Positions 1 through 13,000 of a DNA stretch of 64,000 nt are shown here, piece after piece. Numbering within the stretch: the stretch's first letter is position 1; every line of letters begins with the position of its first letter. This stretch comes from Harmothoe impar. Its lineage: Eukaryota > Annelida > Polychaeta > Phyllodocida > Polynoidae. Both the position numbers and the translations under genes were made by a program. Where the stretch lies: positions 66,394,609 to 66,458,608 of the forward strand of contig OX381709.1 in the NCBI GenBank assembly GCA_947462335.1. The letters run 5' to 3'. The notes beneath the pieces were generated by a model, which was given only the letters and a program-made list of their open reading frames with translations, did not search any database and was not told where the DNA came from.

Positions 1-850
1 GGAGCGGCGGGAGCAGCTCAATGCAGCCGCCAGCAGACGACACAGTTGATGTATTTTGCAATCACACGACACCTAAATACAATGAGAACCTTTCGGCGAC
101 AGATAGAGCGGTGATTTTTGTCCTGATCGCTTGGTGGGGATGAGTTTAAACTGGGGGAAGGGATGGAGTCTGTGAAGTGGGGAGGGTGGGGGTAAGTGAT
201 AGAGCTCCTCCAGTACTGAAGGTGGCAAACGCACTCAATATCAAGATGGAGGACTTAGACACCTCTCACTAAGTTCAGACTCCCTCTATACATATCATAT
301 CCATATGGCTATACACCAATAACGTATCCATCTATATTGATGAGCTTAGTCTTTTACTGCTTGTTACCGGGATGTTGAATCAGTTCGGTTCATCTTGCTG
401 GAATCTTAATTGAAAAGTCGCCATTCTTTGGGCAATGAAGGGTGTCAACATAGCTTTTACTTCTGATCAAAGTTCTGCTTGTAATTATAGGGCATTGTCT
501 CTAATAATGTTGTCTGGGATTTGTCTGATGATGTAACCCCTGGTCGTCACGAGGAAACTATTACTGAGCTCTGACTTGTCTCTCGGCCAAATTGGATGGA
601 GATTAGCTCCCGGGATTAGCCATTTAAGTACCACATAGTGAATATACCACATACAACATGCCGCTTGCCCTGATGCATGGTACATGTACATTAATGCAAC
701 CCTGGTCAGTCTAATAGCCAGGGCTGCCTTCATGCAACATGCAGCCCCTTTGGGAGTGTATCACCACCCCCATAAGGCCGGCCATGATGCAGAATGTAGC
801 ACTGGGGAGTCAGATCTACAGAAATTTTATTTCATCAATTCTGTACATAC
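1..850 (-). other. NR2E3 intron 7 (partial)
   Basis: No exon recognisable as the final NR2E3 exon (it should contain a KLLLLLPSLR-like stretch) is present here in any minus frame. The interval holds a GC-rich start, a G-rich tract at 145-195 and a diverged copy of the palindromic MITE at 640-815. Confidence 0.7.
640..815. mobile_element. Palindromic MITE, copy A (diverged, partial)
   Basis: Shares GATGCATG, TTAATGCAACCCTGG, GCCAGGGCTGC and TTTGGGAGTGTATCA with the family but lacks clear ends. Confidence 0.6.
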
Positions 851-1094
851 CTGGTTTGAAAAGGGCTACAGCCTTGAGGCAGGCAAACTCTGCGGGGTCC
901 ACCTGGACGGCCTTGAACCTGGCCACCACCTCCTGCAGTATCCGCACGTCCGCTAGTGTGGCCGCCGTCTTCCCGTTAGGTGCGTTCTGCGCATGCTCGG
1001 AGGCAGACAGCAGGGGGCAGGAGTCGAGGGGCATGCTCCACTGGATGGCACACAGGAGGAAGAGCTCCGACCACGTCTCCTCCAGAAGGATCAC
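851..1094 (-). CDS. NR2E3: NR2E3 coding exon 7: ligand-binding domain helices 4-7
   Basis: The exon is 244 nt, phase 0 in and phase 1 out; acceptor CTTCTTCCAG|GTG, donor CCA G|GTATGT. It encodes [20 protein letters not shown] through [18 protein letters not shown]. The human gene has the same LFKP(E) end before its final segment, so the remaining helices including AF-2 should be on a further exon to the left of base 1. Confidence 0.95.
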
Positions 1095-4000
1095 CTGGAA
1101 GAAGGTTTAATGTTGAATGTCAATTTGGGCTAATCTCACAGGGAATCGTCTACAATTAATTAGTTTGTGTTGGTAATCTTAAATAGTTAAATGGTATTTA
1201 AGTATATCGATAACTTACTCAAATTACAGGTATGAAGAAGGGCCTAGCCACAGTTTTAAAGAGTTTTAGCCCTTGTTTATACCCCTTTTAGCCATACTTT
1301 TGCCTACATTTTCATATACTACTAGGCATCGAACAACATACAGGCGAATAGGGCCTTAGCTAGATGATCAGTGGTCAGCGCCATTCCCGCTGGTCCTAGG
1401 TCTATTCCCAGTACTCACAGCAACCAGCTCAGCCAAATCTCGTGGCCGAGATTAGGGTACAAGCAGGGTGCAGGTATTGTGAATAGGTTGTAACTGGACA
1501 ATACCCATATCACCTAGTCCAGGATAGGGTGGTGGTTAGCACTGTGGACTCATGATGCAGAGTACCTGAGTTCAATTCTCTTCCAGGTAATGCATGGTAA
1601 TCAAATTCATAAGTAAAGTCATTTTAGAAACAGAATGCATTATTCACAATACCAAATAAAATCTTATATATATTTAAAGGACATATTATTTGGCCTGGTA
1701 GGGATTTGAACTTGGGCTCCCAGCATTAGGAGGCCACAGTGCTAACCACTACACTATCCTGGACTAGGTGACATGAGTATTGTCCAGTTACAACCTATTC
1801 ACAATACCTGCACCCTGTTTGTACCCTAATCTCGGCTACGAGATTTGGCTGAGCTGGTCCTTGCAGAGCAAAGGGTTATAATTGGTACCAGTGGTCCATA
1901 AGGTGGAGCCACTGTATCTCGCTAATGCGGAATACAAGTCTCCCTTTAAGTTATCTTCCGGCAACATGGGGTTTGACATATGAAGCACATGTTTTGTACC
2001 TGATCTCGGAAGGGCAGGTTGGCGAAGGAGGGGAGGTTCTTGGTCCACTTGACGGCCATGAATAGTAGCCGTGCCGAGCACTCATAGATGGTCTCATGTC
2101 CCTGGCCGTAGATGGCCGTCTCGCTGTAGGGGTTCATGGCCATTGGCGGCATCAGGGGGCGCTCCGCCTCGTGTACACTGGTCACATCGATGTTCTCCTC
2201 CGTCATACCTGCCGACAGGACAATGTGAATGTGGAGTTTAGTACCAGAATGACAACAAGTATCACCATGCACGATGGTTGCTTGTATACATGTGCAGTAC
2301 TCTAGCTACTCTCGTTCCAAAATCATTTCGAAGGAAGGCTCTGGCTCAACCAGATTGACATTGAACTTGGCTTTTGCTGGGTTCAGCCAGTCCCTGTTGT
2401 TAGCTTGGAACAAGAGCACAGGAACCAGAAATGGAATATGAAAGTATGATGGTAAAACTACCATCATCATTGGTTAGCTTGGAACAAGAGAACAGAAACC
2501 AGAAATGATGGTAGTTTTACCATCATACTTTCTTATTCCATTTCTGGCTCCTGTTCTCTTGTTCCAAGCTAACCACAGGGACTGCCTAAACCCAGCAAAA
2601 GCCAAGTTCAATATCAATCTGGTTGTTACCAGAGCCTTCCTTTAGAATGGTTTGGGAACGAGTATACTCTGGCAATGAGAGAGCTATATTAGAGCACTAA
2701 TTACTTTCTGTTGCTTTGAGAGCGTGCATTTAGATATGCATTACTTTTTGTAGTGCTATACATGCTCATACCATCTGTCTCTAGGAATTTAGCTCATTGT
2801 CGTTAGGTTTCAAGAGCATGAGGAAGGCTGCCATCTTACACTGCACTAGATCTTTAGTATCTATACATAGCTAGTATATCTTGACCAATAACAACAATAC
2901 ACTGCCTCTATCATGACTCCCAGGTCGGTTTATTACCCTGTCTGTTTGTGACAGGTTTACTCCCCAGGACACATGCAGCTCACAGGCTTAAACTGAGCAA
3001 CACACTCTGCTGGTCGATGAAGATGTTTATAACGTTGGCCCATATACCATTAGGTACAGTGTTCCATGTGTTTGGACATAAGCAGTAGCACCGTCTATAG
3101 TTGGAAAGGCCAAATAGGAAAAAAAAGGTGTGTTTCAGCATAGAGATATCACATCCTTGGTTTCAGGTTACCCGACCCTACCTAGCAAAACAGGGCCAAC
3201 CCTAGAAGTTTTTTTATCTAATTTTGAAAGAATATTTATTTTAGGGCTATTTCAGGGTCAATTTGTTAGTCTATGAGTCAAAGTCGTAGTCAGCGAGAAA
3301 CTTTTATCCAATATTGAAAAATATTAATGTTTTAAGTAATTTTGGCCTATTTCAGGGTCAATTTGATAGTCTACGATTTTACACCATTGTTGTTGAGTCG
3401 GCACTGAAGTTTGCGAGTCAGTTTTGGGGAACTTTTAAGTCCAAAGTAAAAAATTGAAAAAATTGAAAAAAATAAATCCGACCAACCCTAGCTAGATTTT
3501 CAAACTATGTAACCTGAAACACACTTTTTTTTGGCCCAATATACAAGCTGCTTAGTCCACCATCATCTTTCAATGGAATATGCTGCTACCTATCTATGTT
3601 CAAACACGATCGATATTGGGCCATCTAGTGTTGAAATAGTATGAAAGTCTTCCCCTGGCATGCATTATGATAGACAAAAAATCCCACACCAACCGATCAT
3701 GTTGCTCAGTCTAAGCCTGTGTTTCAGCTCCATATTACAATCTGCATCACCCCTTACCGTGGTCATCAGGCTCTAGTTTGGTGGAGGTCTCTGCCGTCAT
3801 GAGGCCGGCCATAAAGCGGTGGTTGTTGCCGGGGGTGAAGGCGGGGTGCGTGGCCGACACGGTGGTGTTAGAGGGCGCCAGTGGGTTCTCCATCTCACGC
3901 TCCAACTGGTCCTGGCGCACCTGGGCACTGTTACGCGGCTGACGCTCATTCTGCACGGCTGTAAAGATACCGAGGTGTATGGGTTAATACTTGTGTCGAT

Positions 4001-7000
4001 CAGATGTGGGATGTATATGTAAACTATTACAGTAAATGGTACATGAATACACTGTATGCTGAAAGTGAACCAGCAAATTAGTGTGACGTTGTGTGTTGAT
4101 GTATGAAACTTGTTCAGCAACATCTGCTATTTTGTGCTAACGATGTGTGATCTTGTGTATACAAGAACATTATCTTGGCAGCGATTGGGACTTACTCACA
4201 CAACATGTCACAAGTCTGGTTAGTGTCATGTTATGTTATACGGGTACAATGTATTTAGAAAATGCCTCACACATTTCTAACAGACTGGAAAAGGTGTGCC
4301 TGATTACCATGTTAATTTAATAGGGCACTTACATAACTTGGCCGGACACATCCCGATAAAATGTCTGAAGAGCTCTGTGTTTTGTATATGTATTCTAAAT
4401 TTGAGGTATATCGTGGACTCTGCTCTTTATTATACCATGGTCGTTTGATAACAATTGTCCAATGACAGGCAGCAGTATATTAGAGTAACACGATAAAGCA
4501 ATTTGCAGTGTCAGTAAACCGCCATCAGTGTTGATGTATTAGCCAGTTTCCAATTAATTAGTTAATTGACTGTGGATTATTCCAATGTTTTAGATATCAT
4601 ATTGTCTCGCTCTCTACACATCCCATAGCTTTACGTTACTGTCTATATAACAAATGTATATTATACCCTCCTATTATCCATGCATACAATGGCCTTCAGC
4701 TGTAGGCTGATCTTTTGATAATCCTATATCCAATAACCAAACACCTCCATCAAGATACATCCCCATCAGTGTACTGTATTGATCCCTATATTGGATCCCT
4801 ATATTAGATAACACATACACTGTCCATAGAGAACCCTGGTAGCAGTGTGTAGGTGGGGTTGGGACTGGAGGGGTGCTTGCTGGTAGTAGTGCTGGTTGGT
4901 GCCATTGTGAGACCAGCTTAACCCTTGAGGACCGCAAAGTGCATTGATGCCCTTTGTTGGCATTGACATGATGCATGCATGCAGTGAGTAACTCGCAAGG
5001 GCTACAATACATCCACATATCATGTCGACCCTACAGGGTTGATACACTCCCAAAGGGTCGACATGGTGCATGAATGTAGCCTCGATGAGATACTCGCCGG
5101 GGCTGCATTCATGCAATAATTGTCATTATGACGACCAGGGACATTAGAGGAGTATGCGGCCCTTGCAGGGTTAAGCGGATTGTGAGTCAGGGACTGGTGG
5201 TGTTATAATGAGGGGGGTACAAGTGGCGCTGTTGACCTCCAGCCTTAATCAGGCCCCACCCGGGCCGCATTGATTCCCGTTATAAGCAGACAGCCGGCTG
5301 TAATCCGCCCTGTCTGATTGGGCACTGTCTGCCCAACACCAAACCTCACCCAGGGGGCCGCCACTGATATCTGTGTAGCACAACAATGACAACCTGAACT
5401 TTCTGTCGCTGATATCTGTGTAGCACAACAATGACAACCTGAACATCCTGATGTCTGTGTAGCACAACAATGACAACCTGAACCTTCTGTCGCTGATATC
5501 TGTGTAGCACAACAATGACAACCTGAACCTCCTGCCACTGATATCTGTGTAGCACAACAATGACAACCTGAACCTCCTGCCACTGATATCTGTGTAGCAC
5601 AACAATGACAACCTGAACCTCCCGCCACTGATATCTGTGTAGCACAACAATGACAACCTGAACCTTCTGTCACTGATATCTGTGTAGCACAACAATGAAA
5701 ACCTGAACCTCCTGCCACTGATATCTGTGTAGCACAACAATGACAACCTGAACCTTCTGTCGCTGATATCTGCAGTGTAGCACAACAAAGACAACCTGAA
5801 CCTCCCGCCACCATCAGGGGTCTATACCCAGCTAACATTGCTTGGTGAGATCCATATGTATTTTTATTTGGGCAAGCTAGTGGACATACAATCACGGTGG
5901 TATGTGAAACAATACGTCTGAGTCTGGATATCCCAGTACCATACATATGCTGGCTATCATTTACGCTTTTTCTTTTGACCAATGAACAGATAAGATATTT
6001 TGAGGGTTTACAGTATAATATTATTAGAATTTTTCTCTTTTTAATATTTTTAGAATTTTTTTCATTTTAAAACTCCTAAACCTTGTTCACAGGAAGCCAC
6101 ATTATGGTTTCTCTTTTACTATGGTTTATAGCGCAAGAATATATGCATACTATCTTCCTACGTGTATTATGGAATTACTTCCTCATACGCATTGTCACAT
6201 TGAAGGGCACGCATATGGATATAAATTGTTGACCAATTTTCTAGAAGTTAGTATTCATAGAACGTGCTTCTCCCATTTGGCTAAATATGGACTGCATTGC
6301 CTTTACTTCCCGTTCTTTAGCAGTGGTCTCACGTCGGCAGTCAAGTGCCACTGCCATGTCCTCTCACAACCTCCCCACTGCCTGACATTCCACGACCCAT
6401 CTGCCATCCCCCTTCAGGGCCCCTTGCCCCCGCGCTCCCTCGTTTCCGACGCCGTCCCATTTGGTGTAGCGGACTTAGCGACTTAGCGGCATTAGCGTTT
6501 TGACGAGCGGGGCTTCGATAATGAAATTAGTCGCCAGGAGTCGCGGGCCGCAGTGGGGATGGTAATGCCACTAGGAGGCGGGTGATGGAGGTGCAGCCAA
6601 CCTCCCCCACCCCCTCCCACCCCCAGGCCCTAATACCCCCGGACACAAGGCTGCACTACATCTGGGAAGGGCTGAGAGGAGCAGGGCAATAGTGGGGAGG
6701 TGGCGTGGAGGACGGAGGGAATTGGGAAGATATAAGGGGAAGGGGGGTAGGAGGATTCAAACCGAAAATGAGGAATGATATGAGAGTTGATGCATACATT
6801 ACAAAGGGGGAAATGGTGAAGATAAATGTGGATCTATGAGTGAAGTATTGGAACATTGAAATGTAAAATGGGGGGGGGGGGTATTAGAGGTGAACATCCA
6901 TGAAATGAAAATGGAAACGAGAAGGTGGTAAAGGGAAAGCAAAGAAATGCACAATACACTGTACCACACGAGGGGCTATTAAGTAGGGCTGGAACAGAGG

Positions 7001-10000
7001 AAAGGAGAGGAAGATGATATATAAAAGAAGCAGGGTTCGTGGGACCAGTAGGGATAGCAGCTGGGAGAGACAGATAGATAGAGAGCAGCTCGCAGAGCAG
7101 GTAAAGAGCAGCTCAGGGGGCGGCAGCAGCAGGCGGTGGGTAGGGCGGCGGGGGGAGCCGCGTGCCACGGGCGTCAGGAGTGGCCGTCACCGGCAGATCC
7201 CCTCATTATACAGGGATCAGTCGGAAACAAAAGTAACGGCTCGTCCCCCGCCAACCCCACCCGCGCTCTCTGCTGCCGCGGCATTTACGCGCGCGGCAGG
7301 GCGCCTGCTGCCGAGCCTACTTGGGTTATACTACTACTACCACGTCAGGGCAGCCAGCAGGCTGGGTGGTGGGTGGTGGGGGGAGCGGGTTTAGGGGGAT
7401 TACCCAACACAAAGGTCACGTCGACAACACGCACAAAATACCAGCAGAGGGTAGAGCGGGACGGGCCTGGGGAGGGGATCTCTGAGGGGCTTGACGGTGA
7501 TGGGAGATGGTAGGATGGGGGAGGATAGTGGGGGTCAACAGGGCCCCCGACCAAAAAATTGCTATCTGCCTACGCAGTCTGGTAGGAATAATATTGATGT
7601 AGTGTCATAGGCAATACATCCTATCTGGTTATTACTTATCAAATGGTATGTGCGTAGTGAATGGTAGGTAGCCATTATACATACAGCTATGCTGAGCTTC
7701 CATTTATAGCCTTAAAATGTAACGCATCATGCTCACCCGGATAAAATTGCTACCATATTTATAGCGCTAATTTGCATTCCCCAGAGTGGTGAGAGTGATA
7801 AATCCTGCCAATATCAGATGGCACGAGTATATCCCGTTTGTGTTGATATAAGTGTAATTAGGTACGTTCGAATATAGAGTATATATATGCACATTGCGTA
7901 CGTGCATGAGAACCCAAGTTGAAGCTATATTAGATTTAGGACTAGTTGATCCTTTTGGGTAACTCGTATACATATTGGTTAATGTCATCGTGCATCTGTT
8001 TATCTGATTATGGTTGGTCTTTGTCAAAATGAATGGTCATTCCGCATTTTGTTCTGAATTACAATGGCATTTTTAGAAATAAGTGTGATTTATTAAATCA
8101 ATCGTTTTTGATTCAATGGCGATCCACTATAAACCATGTCAATATAGCATTCTAGCATTAGAAAGAGAAACCCCTAATTGAAAAACAGGATTATAATTAT
8201 TTGAGATTTACACCGAATTGAGCGCGACTGAATATAGCATACGGCAATTCGCTAGCAATCGCTGCCGGAAGTCACGTGCCCGTTCACGGGGTGATTTAGG
8301 GCGCGTCCATGGGTGCTTTGAGACTTGATGTCCGTGACCCCTAGCCGGGAGGAAACAGCTGTGTTGTGGGGAGCCTTGCTAAATCGCCTACAAAATCGCT
8401 ATATACTACATCGCCTACTGAAATGGCTGTAATGTAGTCATCAAAACTATTACAGGGGTTATGGTAACTTACACAGAGAGCGGCGTTCTGAACCCGGCGC
8501 CTAAACGCGACATTACGGTACATATCTACATGGTTTGGCTAAGATTTCCTTTCCAACCTCTGAGCCTCAGTGCGGGGGTTGCTTTGGATGAAGGTGCAAT
8601 TTTGTAGCTGACATAAAACATTGAGGAAACTCAGGTCCATCAGCCCAGCCGGGCCCATCCGGCTTGAATAACAAAATGGGACTGTTGGAGAATGATCTGC
8701 CTGACACTTCCTCTGCCCCCTCCTCCACGGCCCTCCACCCCGTTAACCCTTTATGAACCGCATGGTTCCTCAAATCCCCATATGCAGTTGTCATTATGAT
8801 TTACCAATGCAACAATTTAGAAATTTATCACCCCTGCGTTGGTACATCATAATTACCCTTTGGGAGTGTAGGTTTGACATGCTGCATAAATGGAATACTG
8901 GTGTAGTACTCGCCAATGCTGCATTATGTCAAAGTGGTAATTAAGCACTCTGCTGCCCCTAAAGGGTTAACCCCCGCCCTGGCTGCCCCATCATACCATC
9001 ACTCCCCCACCACCAAACACACGTCCCACCCCAACACACCCGGGTTGAAACACGCGCTCCTTTTTGGCATGGTATCCGCTTTGATCAAGCAGAGCAGCTG
9101 TCAGCACACAAAACCTCCAGGACCCCACCCGCCCCTTGCCTGCCCCGACCACGCCCTCTCCCATCTCCTGGGCCCCACCGCCGGAAGCACCCAGCAGTCG
9201 TTAGAAATCACAATTTCCGGCGTCGCGTTTCGTCGGCCGTAATTAACATCGCGGCCTATTTCCTGAGCGCGACACAAACATTTAGGCGGCATGAAAGGCG
9301 GGGGCGGCGCCCGCCGAGCGGCTCATGTAAGTTTGATGAGGGTCGGCGGCTGATCTGTGTTGGCGCGCATTGTGAGGCCCGGCTTGAGTTATCGTCGACT
9401 TGCCCCCCCCCCCCCCTTCTTCCACACACACCCTGCCCCGTTACTTGTCAGGTGTCGCCCGTCAGGGCCTTCCTTTAGCCCCCCCCCCCTCATGCAGACT
9501 GTACATGTTGCTAGAAGTTTACTACTTGCCAGTCATTCGATAATCTGTCTGCTGTTTACCACCCATAATTACAGACATGTCACCTACTGTATGCCACCCA
9601 TATAACTAAGCCTGCCACCTACTGTCTGCCGCCAATAACTACAAGCTTGTCACCTGCTCTCTGCCATTCATAACTACAGACATGTGACCTGGTGTCTGCC
9701 ACCCATAACTACAATCGCGTCACCTGCTGTCTGCCACTCATAACTAAAGGCCATAACTACAAGCCTGTTCCCTGTTGTCTGCCACCCATACAACTACAAG
9801 GCTGGTACTTTCTGTCTTCCTCCTAAAAACTACAAGCTTGTCACATGTCATCTGCCACCCATAAATAAAAGCCTGCCACCTTATGTCTGCCACCCAAAAC
9901 TACATATTGGTCACCTCTATCTTCCGACCAGGACCATGAATGTATGCAACCTGATGAAAGGAACCCATAACTAGAAGCATGTCACCTGATATCTGCCACC

Positions 10001-13000
10001 CGTGACTGGTGACAGGTTACCCTCTTACCATGTACTCCTATCTTTCATAGCTTTTACATGTTTGGTTAGTCCCTGAATACTGACCATAACGTGTAGGCTT
10101 ATAGATGCTCCTCACATGGAGGTAGAAACCACTTGCCATCCACCATTGCAGGCTGCACAACTGTAGCCATCAGTCGTTGCCCATCAGGCTCCTGGGGAGC
10201 CTTGCCTGCTCCCATGGCACCAGCTGCCCCCTACAACAAGCAGCCACCTCCACCTCCCGCCCATCTCCAGGCCGGAAATTACGCTGTCACTCACACGCCG
10301 CCAACCACCAGGTGGCGACAGTGTCGGGTCAACGACGACACTGGGGTAGGGGAATGTCGGAGGTGGTGGTTGACATAGAGGTATGGGGTGGGTACTGTAG
10401 GCCATGGAGGAGTCGGCGGGGAGATATATCACAGTAAAGGGCCCTTGTATGTCCGTGTGTTACATTGGGGCAAGGTGGCTAATGGGGTTCCTAAGGACAA
10501 CTGCCCTCTTTATAATTGAGTATCAGTAATCACTCCGTGTATACATTTAGTACATGTAAGTCACAAAATGTGTCAATGTTTCTCTATACAACAATAGATT
10601 GCCCCACTACCAAGCTGGAGCAAGGAAGTTGTCTTTAAATTTGATTTTAGGACAACACCGATGCCAGTATTTGATTGATTGATTGATTTATTGTGCGACT
10701 TCTTCCGTGATGGAAAGTTTTTCGACGCACACGTAGATGCCTCACAAACTGAAGATGGGATCATCATACGCTGCTTAACATTCGTATTTCTCTGGTGTGA
10801 TATGAATATGAGATGTTATGTAATTATCATGTATTAATGACTATGATGATATAGAAGCTCCACGAACGGGATGGAGTCGCAAAACACAGCACACTAAAAG
10901 GCAGTAGGGTGTTAGTACATTAAGGCGACGTGAGAGGGAGCGTTTCCAATTTGGACTTAAAGGCCATCTTTGTGGGAATTCATTGGACCTCCTTGTCCAG
11001 CGTGTCCCAGAGAGAGACCCCCCTGTAATAGGGTGACTTTTGGTAGAAACTTGTTTTTTGCTCTTTTCTTCCAAAGCTTCGCCCCCATGGCCCTTTTTCC
11101 ACATAATCAGTAGGAGCTGTATCTTGCGCCTTCTTCTATCAAGATACTCGACCCCGGCTTGTGCATGTGAGTCGTCAACACTAGTGCCTCTCACCCTAAC
11201 ATTTAAACAGATACGCAGAGCATGATTTTGCATTCTCTGTAGTTTAAGTAACTCCAAAGAGTGTGCACTTCCTATGAAAAAAGCAGTATTCTAGGGTAGG
11301 AGCTATCATGACTTTGTAAATCTGTAGACTAATACTTTTTCTCATATTCTTTCGGAGCTTACTTAATTTGTAAGTCTTATTGCCTAAACTTTTTTTAACT
11401 TTATTAATACAGTCAACTTTCACCTAATGGTCACCTCTCTATAGTGGTCACCTCGCCAATGTGGTCATTTATGGAAAAAACGTTTTCTCTATATTTCATT
11501 ATAGAAAACTCTCTCCAATCTGGTCACCTCTCTAATGTGGTCACCTCACATTGTGGTCACTGATTCCCCAGTCTCAAGGTCCATATTACTCTCTCTAATG
11601 TGGTCAACACATTATGTTTTGCCAACAAAAACAATTATATAAGTGTGTTCATTGTCTGCAGAGTGTGTTTTTTAGTAGATGTTATGTCTTTAGAAATGTC
11701 TGAAGCCAAATAGATAAAGGTATAAATGTAGTTTGATTAATGACCTTCATTTTCACTTAATATGTACACCTTTTATTTTCGATATGAATGATAATTGAAA
11801 ACCTCGAAGACATGCATGCATTTCTATGCTCTCTTCAATGTGGTCACCTCGCCAATGTGGTCACTTTAGCAAAGTCCCAAGGGTGACCACAAATAGAGAG
11901 AGTTGACTGTATGTGTAGTGTGGCCAAGACGCTGGTCTAATTCTACTCCTAGATAGGGGTAGCTCTCACATGTCGGCAGGGTGTTTCCATTTAATTTGAT
12001 AAGAGGGGCACCACTATTTTTCAGTTTACTGTCTGAACCAAAGTACATGCACATGCTATTCTGGGTATTTACAGTCATACCATTTGATATTTACATTCCC
12101 TAAACTTATGTCTACATATCTATACATGTCACCATCACTTAATGTAACACTGACATATAATATATGGATATGATATAGTCCATGGGTAGATCGCTGAATC
12201 GGGCTCGTAATTATTTCGGTGCTTATTCCGAAAACAATTAGAAGCAAGCTAACTCCTTCTAGCGTGTGTGTCGACAATGTCCATATTTTGAAAAGATTTT
12301 AGTCTTCATTTTCAAGAGGGACTTGGATTAACAATCCTGATCAATTAATATTGGGATAACATGTCATCCCAAGTATCCTAAGGAAAACAACTCTGATATA
12401 CGTTGTTTCGGTGTATGTAGATCATCCTTTGGAAACTACATGTCACATAAAGGAACTCTGTTCAATTGCTGCTGATAAGGACGGCTGTAGGTCCTATATC
12501 ACCAGGTAAATCAGCTGAGCTTTCCGTCGGGGGTTGAATATGTAAAAGATAATTCAGAGGGTAATCTGACGTGAATCGCTTTGTCTAACCCCTCTACCAT
12601 GGTTTAAAGACTGGAGAACATCTGCAGCAAAGCTCACGTGGGTTGCATTTGTTTCTGAGATTGTTACAGGTATCAATAATCATCCTTTTTCTTAACTCCT
12701 AATGAACTATAAAGTATGTATGTGCATGGTGGGATACAGTCATTGTTGTACGTTGAAACACTTCAGCTGAGTATAGGACAATCCATTGAATTGATTAATA
12801 TACGGTTGACGAATGGCGTAATATTCTTTGAATATCGACGTGTTAAATATCCCCTACTGAAATTGATCTTCAATAACACCATCTGAAATGTTGTAAATGT
12901 TGATGACGACACTTATCACCAATGTGGCTTTTAAGACTGAGGGATGATGTCCACTATGTACAAGATTAACCCAAAATACCTAACATGTGTAAGGAGGCTG

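Larger units (their letters stand above)
2209..3757 (-). other. NR2E3 intron 5
   Basis: A 1,549-nt GT-AG intron that contains a 350-bp foldback at 2311-2662 and a 429-bp terminal-inverted-repeat element at 3108-3536. No coding sequence is seen. Confidence 0.85.

Noticed and set aside
1..60. Left-edge sequence as the final NR2E3 exon
   Set aside because: No minus frame resembles the expected helix 8-12 sequence.
1519..1766. Two functional tRNA genes
   Set aside because: Only the A/B-box-like cores are tRNA-like; acceptor stems do not pair properly and both sit within an inverted repeat.
5360..5812. CRISPR-like array
   Set aside because: Contiguous 45-bp tandem repeats without unique spacers, in an animal intron.
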